Shown here piece after piece: positions 24,501 to 32,902 of a stretch of DNA of 64,000 nt. The notes beneath the pieces are model-generated. The model saw only the letters and a program-made list of their open reading frames with translations. It was not told where the DNA came from and did not search any database. The position numbers and the translations under genes were made by a program. Source of the stretch: Arthrobacter woluwensis (GTDB lineage Bacteria; Actinomycetota; Actinomycetes; Actinomycetales; Micrococcaceae); the NCBI RefSeq assembly GCF_900105345.1, contig NZ_FNSN01000003.1, forward strand, positions 1,488,001-1,552,000, read 5' to 3'. How positions within the stretch are numbered: position 1 is the first letter of the stretch; each line of letters starts with the position of its first letter.

Positions 24501-25318
24501 TACCGTGCTCCTTCCTCTGCCGGGGCGTGGACCACCGAGACGTCGCCGGACACGGAGTTGGTGCGGAGCACCAGGAGATGCTCCTCCGGGCCGACGATCG
24601 TGGCCACGGTGTTCTTGACGGGCATGTAGCGCTGCGTGTCGATGATGACCTGGCCGGAGCCGGTCTTCGCCTTCAGGTCGACGCCCACGGTGTGGGGGAG
24701 CCGGATGGTCATGTCGCCCGAGACGGTGTTCGCGCCGATGTCCTGGGTGTCCTCGGAGACGTCCAGGAGGATCTCGCCGCTGACGTTGTTGAGCCGGACG
24801 TGGTTGAGGGCGCCGGTGGCCGTGACAGCTCCGGACACGGTGTTCACGGACAGGCTGCCGCGGTGATTGCGGATGATCGCTTCGCCGCTGACCGAGTTCA
24901 CGTCCAGGTGGGAGGCGGTCTGATCGGCCACCACGTCACCGGACACCGTGTTGAGGGAGGTCTTGGCCGTGGTCCCGGAGACCAGGCCGCCGCCGGCGAC
25001 GGTGGATGCATCCACCTGGATGCCCGCGGGCACCGCGATGCTGATGGTGACCGAGTTCTCCTGGGACTGGGTCACGGTGTTCATGACGTTCTTGAACCAG
25101 CCCTGGGGGCCCGGCTCCTGGTGCCGGACCTCGAGCCGTCCGGCATTGAAGCTGACGTCGAGGGGATCCCCGGAGATCTCGGACACCTCGATGCGGGTGA
25201 TGCTGTCCTCGTGGGTGACCACGTCGAAGCGCCCGTGCACGATGCCGAGCTTCAGGGACGTCACGCCTTCAATGTCGATCGTCTGTGGACCGGTGACGGA
25301 CCAGCGTTCCTCTGCCAT
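24500..25318 (-). CDS. DUF4097-family beta-repeat protein
   Basis: A 272-residue protein built of repeated 'NTVSGDV'-like beta turns (SLNTVSGDVV, DVNSVSGEAI, SVNTVSGAVT, RLNNVSGEIL, GANTVSGDMT, RTNSVSGDVS), a right-handed beta-helix-type DUF4097 domain. No signal peptide or membrane helix is seen from ATG 25318, which GAGGAGGAG precedes, so it is probably cytoplasmic. Its partner is the coupled PadR regulator. DUF4097/PadR operons are common in Actinobacteria, but their role is not established. Confidence 0.85.
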   Translation of the reverse strand: MAEERWSVTGPQTIDIEGVTSLKLGIVHGRFDVVTHEDSITRIEVSEISGDPLDVSFNAGRLEVRHQEPGPQGWFKNVMNTVTQSQENSVTISIAVPAGIQVDASTVAGGGLVSGTTAKTSLNTVSGDVVADQTASHLDVNSVSGEAIIRNHRGSLSVNTVSGAVTATGALNHVRLNNVSGEILLDVSEDTQDIGANTVSGDMTIRLPHTVGVDLKAKTGSGQVIIDTQRYMPVKNTVATIVGPEEHLLVLRTNSVSGDVSVVHAPAEEGAR

Positions 25319-25337
25319 GTTCTCCTCCTCGAATCTT

Positions 25338-25384
25338 GCGATATATCGCGTTTGTGATTTCACGATATATCGCGATATATCGCG
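25338..25384 (-). promoter_or_regulatory. Triple CGATATATCG operator of the DUF4097-padR operon
   Basis: CGATATATCG occurs at 25339-25348, 25363-25372 and 25373-25382, offset by 24 and 10 nt. The last two form a longer palindrome (TATATCGCGATATA). This is 20-66 nt before the operon start and is A/T-rich against its surroundings, as expected for PadR binding. Confidence 0.75.
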
Positions 25385-25406
25385 AGTCAAGAGGTTCCTT
25401 AAACGT

Positions 25407-25467
25407 ACTGAGTGCTCAGTTGTTGCGGGTGTCGGCGTTCGACACCCGCAACAACTGAGCACTCAGT
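25407..25467. repeat. Long perfect intergenic palindrome, copy 1
   Basis: 28-bp arms pair without mismatch across a 5-nt loop (left arm begins ACTGAGTGCTCAGTTGTTGC). A related palindrome with substituted arms lies at 39116-39176. No gene or RNA family is recognised. It has no U-run. Confidence 0.8.
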
Positions 25468-25485
25468 GTGGGAAGCGGGAGGGGG

Positions 25486-26088
25486 TCAGTCCGTGGGCTC
25501 CGCGATGTTGAGCCACTGGAACCAGCCGCGGTGCAGGACGAGCCAGGCCATCAGGCCGTAGCCGGCCTGGCCGGGAGCGCCGGCGTTCGCTGCGAGATCG
25601 TTGCGCCACTGCTCGTGATTGAGCAGCGGAGCGAACGTGTCGACATACAAGTGGTGCCGGCGGGTGGTCACGTCCGCGAACGCCGTGTTGAGTTCGGCCA
25701 GACGCCGGTTCTTGGCAGGGTCGAGGCTGGGCGGAGGACCCACCACGAAGACGGAGACGCTCGCCTGCGACGCGTGATCCAGGATGTTCGCCAGATTCAG
25801 GCGGCTGCGCGCGGTGGAGAGCCCGAAATCGATGTCACGTCCGGAGAGGCCGATCACCAGGCGGTTCTCGTAACCCTGACCGAAACGGCGGCCCGTCTCA
25901 TCCGCCCAGCGCGCGGACAGGCCCTCGGTGCCCTCTTCGGGACAGGGGAGCGAATAGCTCTCCAGGGCGAACTGGTCTCGCGGCGTGCGCGCCAGGACCC
26001 GTCCGTACCAGCCCAGCGCGCGGGGGTCCCCGAGTCCTGCCAGCAGTTCATCGCCGATCGCGGCGATTCGAAGTTTCCTGTCCTCCAC
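25486..26088 (-). CDS. SGNH/GDSL-hydrolase-like protein with altered catalytic residues
   Basis: A 200-residue protein of the SGNH hydrolase fold (RIAAIGDELLAGLGDPRALG at the N-terminus). The usual GDS nucleophile motif reads G12-D13-E14, the GxND block is replaced by GLSGRD, and the C-terminal DxxH region reads DLAANAGAPGQAGY, without the His. The fold appears to be kept while the standard triad is lost. GTG 26088 is chosen because GAAAGGA precedes it; longer frames upstream run through a hairpin region and are unlikely. Lipase or esterase activity should not be assumed. Confidence 0.72.
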   Translation of the reverse strand: MEDRKLRIAAIGDELLAGLGDPRALGWYGRVLARTPRDQFALESYSLPCPEEGTEGLSARWADETGRRFGQGYENRLVIGLSGRDIDFGLSTARSRLNLANILDHASQASVSVFVVGPPPSLDPAKNRRLAELNTAFADVTTRRHHLYVDTFAPLLNHEQWRNDLAANAGAPGQAGYGLMAWLVLHRGWFQWLNIAEPTD

Positions 26089-26148
26089 AATGTCCTTTCG
26101 CGCAGCTGAAGCGCCGTGTCCGGCGCAGCGTCCCCACTCCATTAAACG

Positions 26149-26196
26149 ACAGACGCCCGCCGCCTGTGCCACGAAGCGCAGGTGACGGGCGTCTGT
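26149..26196. terminator. Hairpin downstream of kgd, distal
   Basis: ACAGACGCCCG pairs with CGGGCGTCTGT, with a partly paired interior. It lies between the kgd 3' side and the SGNH gene. Confidence 0.5.
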
Positions 26197-26202
26197 GAGC
26201 CG

Positions 26203-26254
26203 CGACGCGCCGCCGTCGTCGTCAGTCGCAGGACATGACGACGACGGCGCGTCG
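26203..26254 (-). terminator. Hairpin directly after kgd
   Basis: CGACGCGCCG and the TCGTCGTC part pair with GACGACGACGGCGCGTCG, beginning 7 nt after the kgd stop on the minus strand. Together with the neighbouring hairpin it probably ends the kgd mRNA. Confidence 0.6.
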
Positions 26255-26260
26255 GCCGGG

Positions 26261-29200
26261 TCAGGCGCGGTGGTCGAAGGCCTGCTGCAGGAGCAGTGCG
26301 TTCTCGGCCGCGTGCCGCTTGCCGGTGCCGGCAGCGGTCGAGGCGGAGGCACGGCGGCTGACCAGGCGGACCGGGCGGTCCAGGGACGGCACCAGGTTCA
26401 GGGCCATGAAGCTCCACGGACCCTGGTTGGCGGGCTCGTCCTGGGCCCAGACCACATCGGCGTTCGGGTACTTCGCCAGCTCCGCGCGGATCTCCTCTTC
26501 GGGCAGCGGGTAGAGCTGCTCGACGCGGACGATCGCCGTGCTGGTGTCCTGGGCCTTGTCGCGGTTGGCCAGCAGGTCGTAGTACAGGCGTCCTGCGACC
26601 AGGATGACACGCTTCACGGCTGCCGGATCCAGCTCGGCGTGATCGCCGATCACCGGCTGGAAGCCGCCCGTGGTGAAGTCGCTCACCGAGCTGGCGGCAC
26701 CCTTCAGACGGAGGAGCTGCTTCGGGGTGAAGACGATCAGCGGCTTGTGCGGGCGGCTGTAGGCGTGGCGGCGCAGCAGGTGGAAGTGGTTCGCCGCGGT
26801 CGTCGGCTCCGCCACCACCATGTTGTTCTCCGCGCACATCTGCAGGAAGCGCTCGATGCGGGCCGAGGAGTGGTCCGGGCCCTGACCCTCGTAGCCGTGG
26901 GGCAGCATGAGGACGAGCGAGGAGCGCTGGCCCCACTTCTGCTCGGCGGAGGAGATGAACTCGTCGATCACGGTCTGAGCGCCGTTCACGAAGTCACCGA
27001 ACTGCGCCTCCCACATGACGAGGGCGTCCGGACGCTCGACCGAGTAGCCGTATTCGAAGCCCATGGCCGCGTATTCGGAGAGCAGCGAGTCGTAGATCCA
27101 GAGCTTGGCCTGGTCCTCGGAGAGGCTGTCCAGCGGGGCCCATTCCTTGCCCGTCTTGCGGTCGTGGAACACCGCGTGACGCTGCACGAACGTGCCGCGG
27201 CGGGAATCCTGGCCGGTCAGACGGACGGGGACGCCCTCCATGACGAGCGAGCCGAAGGCCGCGATCTCGCCGAAGCCCCAGTCGATGCCGCCGTCGACGG
27301 ACATCTGCGCACGCTTCTCGAGCAGCTGCTTGAGCTTGGGGTGGACGGTGAAGCCCTCGGGGATGTTGAGGAAGGCCTTGCCGATGTGGGCGAGGGTCTG
27401 TGCGCTGATCGCGGTGGTGCTCGGCGTGTTGACCATGCCGTCGTTGCGCTGCGCCATGGGCCGTTCGATGCCGGACACGGCCGCGGAATCCGAGGTGATG
27501 ACCGGGATCGGGGAGGTCTGGGCGGCGTGGGTCTCCGCGAAGACGCGCTCCAGGCGCTCCTGGTAGTCGCGCAGCAGCTGCTCGGCTTCTTCCTCGGTGA
27601 TGTCGCCACGGCCGATCAGGGCCTCGGTGTACAGCTTGCGGACGCTGCGCTTGGCTTCGATCAGGTTGTACATGAGCGGCTGGGTCATCGAGGGGTCGTC
27701 CCCCTCGTTGTGACCGCGGCGGCGGTAGCAGACCATGTCGATCACGACGTCCTTGTGGAACCGCTCGCGGAACTCGAAGGCGAGCTGCGCCACGCGGACC
27801 ACGGCCTCCGGGTCGTCGCCGTTCACGTGGAACACCGGAGCCTGGATCATCTTGGCGACGTCCGTGGAGTACGTGGAGGACCGAGAGGAGGATGGCGACG
27901 TGGTGAAGCCGACCTGGTTGTTCACGATCACGTGGATGGTGCCACCGGTGCGGTAGCCGCGCAGCTGGGACAGATTGAGCGTCTCCGCCACCACGCCCTG
28001 GCCCGCGAAGGCCGCGTCGCCGTGGACCAGGATGGGCAGGACCGGGAAGGCGGTGCCCTGGTCGAGCAGATCCTGCTTGGCGCGGACGATGCCTTCCAGC
28101 ACCGAGTCCACGGCCTCCAGGTGGGACGGGTTGGCGGCCAGGTACACCTTCGTGGTGTTGCCCGACTCGGAGGTGAAGGTGCCCTCGGTGCCGAGGTGGT
28201 ACTTCACGTCACCGGATCCCTGGACGCTGCGCGGGTCCTGCGTGCCTTCGAACTCGCGGAACACCTGGGCGTAGGTCTTGCCGGCGATGTTGGTCAGCAC
28301 GTTGAGGCGGCCACGGTGGGCCATGCCGATCGCGACCTCGTCGAGGCCCTTGTCCGCGGCGTCCGAGATGATGGCGTCCAGCAGCGGGATGAGGGACTCG
28401 CCGCCCTCCAGCGAGAAGCGCTTCTGCCCGACGAACTTGGTCTGAAGGAAGGTCTCGAAGGCCTCCGCGGCGTTCAGGCGGGAGACGATGCGCAGCTGCT
28501 CCTCGCGGCTCGGCTTGGAGTACGGGTGCTCCAGCTCATCCTGGAACCACTGGCGTTCCTCGGGATCCTGGATGTGCATGTACTCGATGCCGGTGGTGCG
28601 GCAGTAGGCGTCGCGGAGGACGCCGAGGATCGTGCGGAACTTCAGGAACTGCTTGCCGCCGAAGCCGCCGGTGGGCCACTCGCGGTCCAGGTCCCAGAGG
28701 GTCAGGCCGTGGTTGAGCACATCCAGGTCCGGGTGCTTGCGCTGGACATACTCGAGCGGATCGGTGTCCGCCATGAGGTGGCCGCGCACGCGGTAGGAGT
28801 GGATGAGCTGCTGGATGCGGGCGACCTTGTTGATCTCGTCGGCCGGGTCGACCTGGACGTCCGGGCTCCAGCGCACGGGCTCGTACGGGATGCGGAGCTC
28901 TTCGAAGATCTCGTCGTAGAAGTTCTGCTCGCCCAGCAGGAGCTGGTGGACGATCCGCAGGAATTCGCCGGAACCGGCGCCCTGGATGACGCGGTGGTCA
29001 TAGGTGGAGGTCAGGGTGATGATCTTGCCCACGGCCATCTCGGCGAGCTTCTTCTCGCTGGAACCCTGGAACTCGGCCGGGTACTCGAGAGCGCCGACGC
29101 CGATGATCGCGGCCTGGCCCTTGGACAGACGCGGGACCGAGTGCACCGTTCCGATGCCGCCCGGGTTGGTCAGGGAGACCGTGGTGCCGGAGTGGTCGTC

Positions 29201-30097
29201 AGCGGTCAGCTTGCCGTTGCGGGCGCGCTTGATGAGGTCCTCATAGGTGCGCCAGAACTCGGCGAACCGCAGGGTCTCGGCCTTCTTGATGTTCGGCACC
29301 ACGAGCAGGCGGCTGCCGTCGGGCCGGGGCATGTCGATCGCGATGCCGAAGTTCACGTGGGCGTTCTCGACCGCGACCGGCTTGCCGTCCTGCACGTCGT
29401 AGGTGACGTTCATGGAGGGGAACTGCTTGAGCGCCTTGACCACGGCGAAGCCGATGAGGTGCGTGAAGGAGACCTTGCCGCCACGGGCGCGGGCCAGGTG
29501 GTTGTTGATGACCACGCGGTTGTCGATCAGGAGCTTGGCCGGGACGGCGCGCACACTGGTCGCCGTGGGGACCTCGAGGCTGGTGACCATGTTGGCCGCG
29601 ATGGCCTTCGCCGGGCCGCGGAGGACCTGGACCACGTTCTCTTCCTGCGGACCGGACTCCGCGGGAGCGCTCTTGGGCAGCTGGGCGGGGATGGGCGCGG
29701 TGGCCGTGGTGCGGTTGCCGTCCTTCGCGACGACGCGCGGCGGGGCCTTGGGCGCGGGTGCGGCGGGGCTTTCCTGGGCCGGGGCGGAGGGTGCCGGAGC
29801 GGCAGGCGCCGGTGCAGCGGCGGCGGGCGGCGCCGTCGCGGGAGCAGGGGAGGCGGGGGCCTCGGTCGCAGTGGCGGTCTTGGTCGCCGTGGCCACGGTC
29901 GGCAGCACCTGAGTCTGCGTCGACGGGGCCGGGTTGCCTGAACCGTAGTTCTCGAAGACAGACCACCACTTGGAGTCCACAGAGTTCTTGTCTTTCAGAA
30001 ACTGCTCGTAGAGCTCATCTACAAGCCACTCATTTCCGCCGAACTCTTCGGGTAGACGGTGGTTTGGCTGCTCTGGCACGTGATACGCCTCTTCCAT
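26261..30097 (-). CDS. kgd: Multifunctional 2-oxoglutarate dehydrogenase E1/E2 (Kgd/OdhA)
   Basis: A 1278-residue actinobacterial fusion that oxidises and decarboxylates 2-oxoglutarate in the TCA cycle. An N-terminal peptide (about 1-50; NEWLVDELYEQFLKDKNSVD) precedes a long Ala/Pro-rich linker. Next comes an E2 acyltransferase-type catalytic domain (SFTHLIGFAVVKALKQFPSM; DHRVIQGAGS near 366) without its own lipoyl domain, and then the thiamine-dependent E1 (MAHRGRLNVL near 590; HGDAAFAGQG to VNNQVGF near 690-730). The lipoyl-bearing E2 is supplied from elsewhere. In relatives the FHA protein GarA/OdhI inhibits it. Confidence 0.96.
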   Translation of the reverse strand: MEEAYHVPEQPNHRLPEEFGGNEWLVDELYEQFLKDKNSVDSKWWSVFENYGSGNPAPSTQTQVLPTVATATKTATATEAPASPAPATAPPAAAAPAPAAPAPSAPAQESPAAPAPKAPPRVVAKDGNRTTATAPIPAQLPKSAPAESGPQEENVVQVLRGPAKAIAANMVTSLEVPTATSVRAVPAKLLIDNRVVINNHLARARGGKVSFTHLIGFAVVKALKQFPSMNVTYDVQDGKPVAVENAHVNFGIAIDMPRPDGSRLLVVPNIKKAETLRFAEFWRTYEDLIKRARNGKLTADDHSGTTVSLTNPGGIGTVHSVPRLSKGQAAIIGVGALEYPAEFQGSSEKKLAEMAVGKIITLTSTYDHRVIQGAGSGEFLRIVHQLLLGEQNFYDEIFEELRIPYEPVRWSPDVQVDPADEINKVARIQQLIHSYRVRGHLMADTDPLEYVQRKHPDLDVLNHGLTLWDLDREWPTGGFGGKQFLKFRTILGVLRDAYCRTTGIEYMHIQDPEERQWFQDELEHPYSKPSREEQLRIVSRLNAAEAFETFLQTKFVGQKRFSLEGGESLIPLLDAIISDAADKGLDEVAIGMAHRGRLNVLTNIAGKTYAQVFREFEGTQDPRSVQGSGDVKYHLGTEGTFTSESGNTTKVYLAANPSHLEAVDSVLEGIVRAKQDLLDQGTAFPVLPILVHGDAAFAGQGVVAETLNLSQLRGYRTGGTIHVIVNNQVGFTTSPSSSRSSTYSTDVAKMIQAPVFHVNGDDPEAVVRVAQLAFEFRERFHKDVVIDMVCYRRRGHNEGDDPSMTQPLMYNLIEAKRSVRKLYTEALIGRGDITEEEAEQLLRDYQERLERVFAETHAAQTSPIPVITSDSAAVSGIERPMAQRNDGMVNTPSTTAISAQTLAHIGKAFLNIPEGFTVHPKLKQLLEKRAQMSVDGGIDWGFGEIAAFGSLVMEGVPVRLTGQDSRRGTFVQRHAVFHDRKTGKEWAPLDSLSEDQAKLWIYDSLLSEYAAMGFEYGYSVERPDALVMWEAQFGDFVNGAQTVIDEFISSAEQKWGQRSSLVLMLPHGYEGQGPDHSSARIERFLQMCAENNMVVAEPTTAANHFHLLRRHAYSRPHKPLIVFTPKQLLRLKGAASSVSDFTTGGFQPVIGDHAELDPAAVKRVILVAGRLYYDLLANRDKAQDTSTAIVRVEQLYPLPEEEIRAELAKYPNADVVWAQDEPANQGPWSFMALNLVPSLDRPVRLVSRRASASTAAGTGKRHAAENALLLQQAFDHRA

Positions 30098-30424
30098 TTT
30101 TGTTTGCCCGCTGGAATGAGAGCCGGCCTCGGTGCCGGCCTGGTCCAGTGCCGGGTTGCGTGAACCCAGACCTTTGCCAGTCTAGTGACGACGCTTGCTG
30201 AGGGCTAATCTACAGAGCGTAAAAGTTTGCGTGCCATTCGGGCCCGCCTCTGGATAGACTGGTCTTCTTATGGACAGTCATTCCAGGTGCCGGCCTGGAC
30301 GCTCCCGACGCCGCCGCAGCCATGCTGCCCCCGCGGCGTCCGATCCAGCCGGCAGACCCCGATCCCATGCCCATCCACCCACCCGCGGACTGACCGCTGC
30401 CAGTCGAGGGGGTGACCACGCTCC
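30098..30424. other. Divergent control region between kgd and the CNNM genes
   Basis: About 327 nt with no gene that I can support. It holds a GCCGGC-rich inverted stretch (about 30122-30150) near kgd and a TAGACT -10-like box at 30254-30259 for the plus strand. A 63-codon open frame beginning at 30270 is Arg/Pro/Ser-rich, looks like shadow coding and is not called. Confidence 0.4.
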
Positions 30425-31744
30425 ATGGAATGGCTCTTCCTCGTCTTCGGCATCCTGCTGATCTTCGGCACCGGCTTCTTCGTGGCCGTGGAGTTCTCCC
30501 TCGTGGCGCTCGACCAGGCGCAGGTCCAGGCCGCCGTCGACGACGGTGACGAGGCCGCGAAACCCCTGCTGGCCTGCCTGAAGTCCCTTTCCACTCAGCT
30601 CTCCAGCTGTCAGCTGGGCATCACCCTGACCACGCTCCTCACGGGCTACGTGCTGGAACCGTCGGTCGGCAGCCTGCTGAAGGAACCCCTCCGGGGGCTC
30701 GGCCTCGCCGATCCGACGCCGGTGTCCCTCGTGATCGCGATGATCGCCGCCACCGTGTTCTCCATGATTTTGGGCGAGCTGGTGCCGAAGAACCTCGCGA
30801 TCGCTCAGGCGATGGCGGTCGGCAAGGCGGTGGCACGCCCGCAGCTGGTGTTCACCATGATCTTCAAGCCCGCGATCATCGTCCTCAACGGCTTCTCCAA
30901 CAAAGTGCTCGGCATCTTCGGCCTGGAGGCCAAGGAGGAGATCTCCGGCGCGCGCACCCCGGACGAGCTCGCGTCGCTCGTGCGCCGTTCCGCGGAGATG
31001 GGGACGCTGGATCCCGGCACCGCCGAGTTCCTGGCGCGGACCCTGCGCTTCTCCGACAAGACCGCGGCCGATGTCATGACCCCGCGTTTCCGCATGGAGA
31101 CGCTGGACGCGGTGGAGCCGGTGACCGCCGTCGTCGACGCGGCCCGCGCCACCGGCTATTCCCGCTTCCCCGTCACCGGAGAGTCCGTGGACGACATCAG
31201 GGGAGTGGTGCACATCAAGAAGGCCGTGGCCGTGCCGACGGCCAAGCGCGCCGAGCTGGAGGTCGGATCCCTCATGACCGAGGTGTTCCGGGTTCCGGAG
31301 ACCATCCCGCTGGACGATCTGATCGCCGAGCTGCGCGCCTCCAACATGCAGCTGGCCGTGGTGCTGGACGAGTACGGTGGCACCGCCGGCGTCGTGACGC
31401 TGGAGGACCTGGTCGAGGAGATCGTGGGCGAGGTCGCCGACGAGCATGACCGGCGGAGGCCGGGCGTGCTCCAGGGCGCCGACGGCCGGTGGTTCTTCCC
31501 CGGCCTGCTGCGTCCGGACGAGGTCGGGGCTCAGATCAAGGGCCTCGTGATCCCCGAGGACGGTTCGTATGAAACGGTGGGTGGCTTCGTGATGAGCAGC
31601 CTGGGACGCATCCCGGTGGCCGGCGATCACGTGGCGGTCCACGGCGGCGAACTGCGCGTGGTGCGGATGGACGGACGCCGGGTGGACCGGCTCGCCTTCC
31701 TGCCCCGTGACGAGGAGACCGCGGAGGGGGAGCGCCATGAGTGA
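30425..31744 (+). CDS. CNNM/CorC-type transporter-associated protein, first of pair
   Basis: A 439-residue membrane protein: a DUF21/CNNM transmembrane domain (about 1-190; FGTGFFVAVEFSLVALDQAQ, ILGELVPKNLAIA), a pair of CBS domains (about 205-325; VMTPRFRMETLD, VLDEYGGTAGVVTLEDLVEE) and a CorC/HlyC C-terminal domain. CNNM-type proteins transport or sense Mg2+ and other divalent cations; older names are 'hemolysin' and TlyC. The second member follows with an 8-nt overlap, a usual actinobacterial pair. The ATG at 30425 has a GA-rich stretch upstream at loose spacing. Confidence 0.88.
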   Translation: MEWLFLVFGILLIFGTGFFVAVEFSLVALDQAQVQAAVDDGDEAAKPLLACLKSLSTQLSSCQLGITLTTLLTGYVLEPSVGSLLKEPLRGLGLADPTPVSLVIAMIAATVFSMILGELVPKNLAIAQAMAVGKAVARPQLVFTMIFKPAIIVLNGFSNKVLGIFGLEAKEEISGARTPDELASLVRRSAEMGTLDPGTAEFLARTLRFSDKTAADVMTPRFRMETLDAVEPVTAVVDAARATGYSRFPVTGESVDDIRGVVHIKKAVAVPTAKRAELEVGSLMTEVFRVPETIPLDDLIAELRASNMQLAVVLDEYGGTAGVVTLEDLVEEIVGEVADEHDRRRPGVLQGADGRWFFPGLLRPDEVGAQIKGLVIPEDGSYETVGGFVMSSLGRIPVAGDHVAVHGGELRVVRMDGRRVDRLAFLPRDEETAEGERHE

Positions 31745-32819
31745 CTGGATGGGAATCCTCTGGCTGGTGGTGCTGCTGCTCGGCAACGCGTTCTTCGTGG
31801 CGGCGGAGTTCGCCATCATGTCCGCGCGGCGCAGCCAGATCGAGCCCTTGGCCGAGGCGGGGTCGCGACGCGCGGCCACCACCCTGAAGGCCATGGAACA
31901 GGTCTCGCTCATGCTCGCCTGTGCGCAGCTCGGCATCACGGTGTGTTCGCTGCTCATCCTGCAGGTGGCCGAACCGGCCATCCACCACCTGATCGCGGAG
32001 CCGCTGGAGCATCTCGGCATTCCGGAGACGCTCGCCGGCGCGCTGGCGTTCGCCGCGGCACTGATCGTGGTGACCTTCCTGCACGTGACCTTCGGCGAGA
32101 TGGTGCCGAAGAACATCTCGGTGTCCGCCGCGGACAAGGCGGCCCTGCTGCTGGCCCCCGTGCTGGCGGCACTGGCGACCATGCTCCGTCCGGTCGTGGC
32201 CACGCTGAATTGGTGCGCCAACCACGTGCTGAAGCTCATGCGCGTGGAGCCGAAGGACGAGGTGACCTCGACCTTCACGCTCGAGGAGGTGCAGTCGATC
32301 GTCCACGAATCCACGCGGCACGGCCTCGTGGAGGACGACGCCGGCCTGCTCACCGGGGCGCTGGAGTTCTCCGAGCGCCGCGCCTCCCAGGTCATGGTCC
32401 CGCTGGACCGCCTGGCCACGCTCAGTGAGGACGCCACCCCGCAGCAGTTCGAGCGGATGGTCGCCAGGACCGGGTACTCCCGCATCCTGCTCAAGGATGA
32501 CGAGGGGGAGCTGTCCGGGTATCTCCACATCAAGGACGTCATCTCCATCCCGGAGTCCCAGTACGACCAGCCCATCGCCGTGGTCCGCCAGCGTTCGCTG
32601 GTGAACATCGACCCGGAGATGGAGATCGAGGACGTGCTGGCCCGGATGCAGAAGAGCGGGTCCCACGTGGCCCGGGTGGTGGACGGACAGGGGCACACCC
32701 TGGGCGTCCTCTTCCTCGAAGACGTCATCGAGGAACTCGTGGGGGAGATCCAGGACGAGACGCAGGCGAAGGACGCCGTGCGGTACTGGGAGAGTCAGCG
32801 GACGCCTGAGGATCAGTGA
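31737..32819 (+). CDS. CNNM/CorC-type transporter-associated protein, second of pair
   Basis: A 360-residue paralogue of the preceding protein with a DUF21 domain (VLLLGNAFFVAAEFAIMSAR, FGEMVPKNISVS) and two CBS domains (QVMVPLDRLATLS; VVDGQGHTLGVLFLEDVIEE). It lacks the CorC/HlyC C-terminal domain, so it is shorter. ATG 31737 overlaps the first gene by 8 nt and GGAGGGGGAG lies just before it. The two products probably form one complex; this is inference from their coupling. Confidence 0.87.
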   Translation: MSDWMGILWLVVLLLGNAFFVAAEFAIMSARRSQIEPLAEAGSRRAATTLKAMEQVSLMLACAQLGITVCSLLILQVAEPAIHHLIAEPLEHLGIPETLAGALAFAAALIVVTFLHVTFGEMVPKNISVSAADKAALLLAPVLAALATMLRPVVATLNWCANHVLKLMRVEPKDEVTSTFTLEEVQSIVHESTRHGLVEDDAGLLTGALEFSERRASQVMVPLDRLATLSEDATPQQFERMVARTGYSRILLKDDEGELSGYLHIKDVISIPESQYDQPIAVVRQRSLVNIDPEMEIEDVLARMQKSGSHVARVVDGQGHTLGVLFLEDVIEELVGEIQDETQAKDAVRYWESQRTPEDQ

Positions 32820-32833
32820 GTTCCGCCCTTAAA

Positions 32834-32852
32834 TGGAAATGATTCTCATTTA
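32834..32852 (+). promoter_or_regulatory. Zur-like box upstream of znuA
   Basis: TGGAAATGATTCTCATTTA is a near-palindrome of the Fur/Zur type (AAATGA and TCATTT arms), about 50 nt before znuA. With a zur-like gene at the far end of the locus, zinc repression is likely. Confidence 0.75.
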
Positions 32853-32902
32853 GGTCTAGGCTGGGGGAAGCAACCTTCCCCCAGCCTGAACCAGAGGTGC
32901 CC

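Noticed and set aside
25407-25467. CRISPR-like repeat
   Set aside because: A single palindrome with no regularly spaced repeats or spacers, and no cas genes in the window.
26195-29941. 1248-codon plus-strand open frame
   Set aside because: It lies antisense to kgd along its whole length; the composition and lack of motifs show it is a shadow frame.
30270-30461. 63-codon frame starting with ATG before the CNNM genes
   Set aside because: Arg/Ser/Pro-rich low-complexity product, overlaps the CNNM start, and shows no family; treated as leader sequence.
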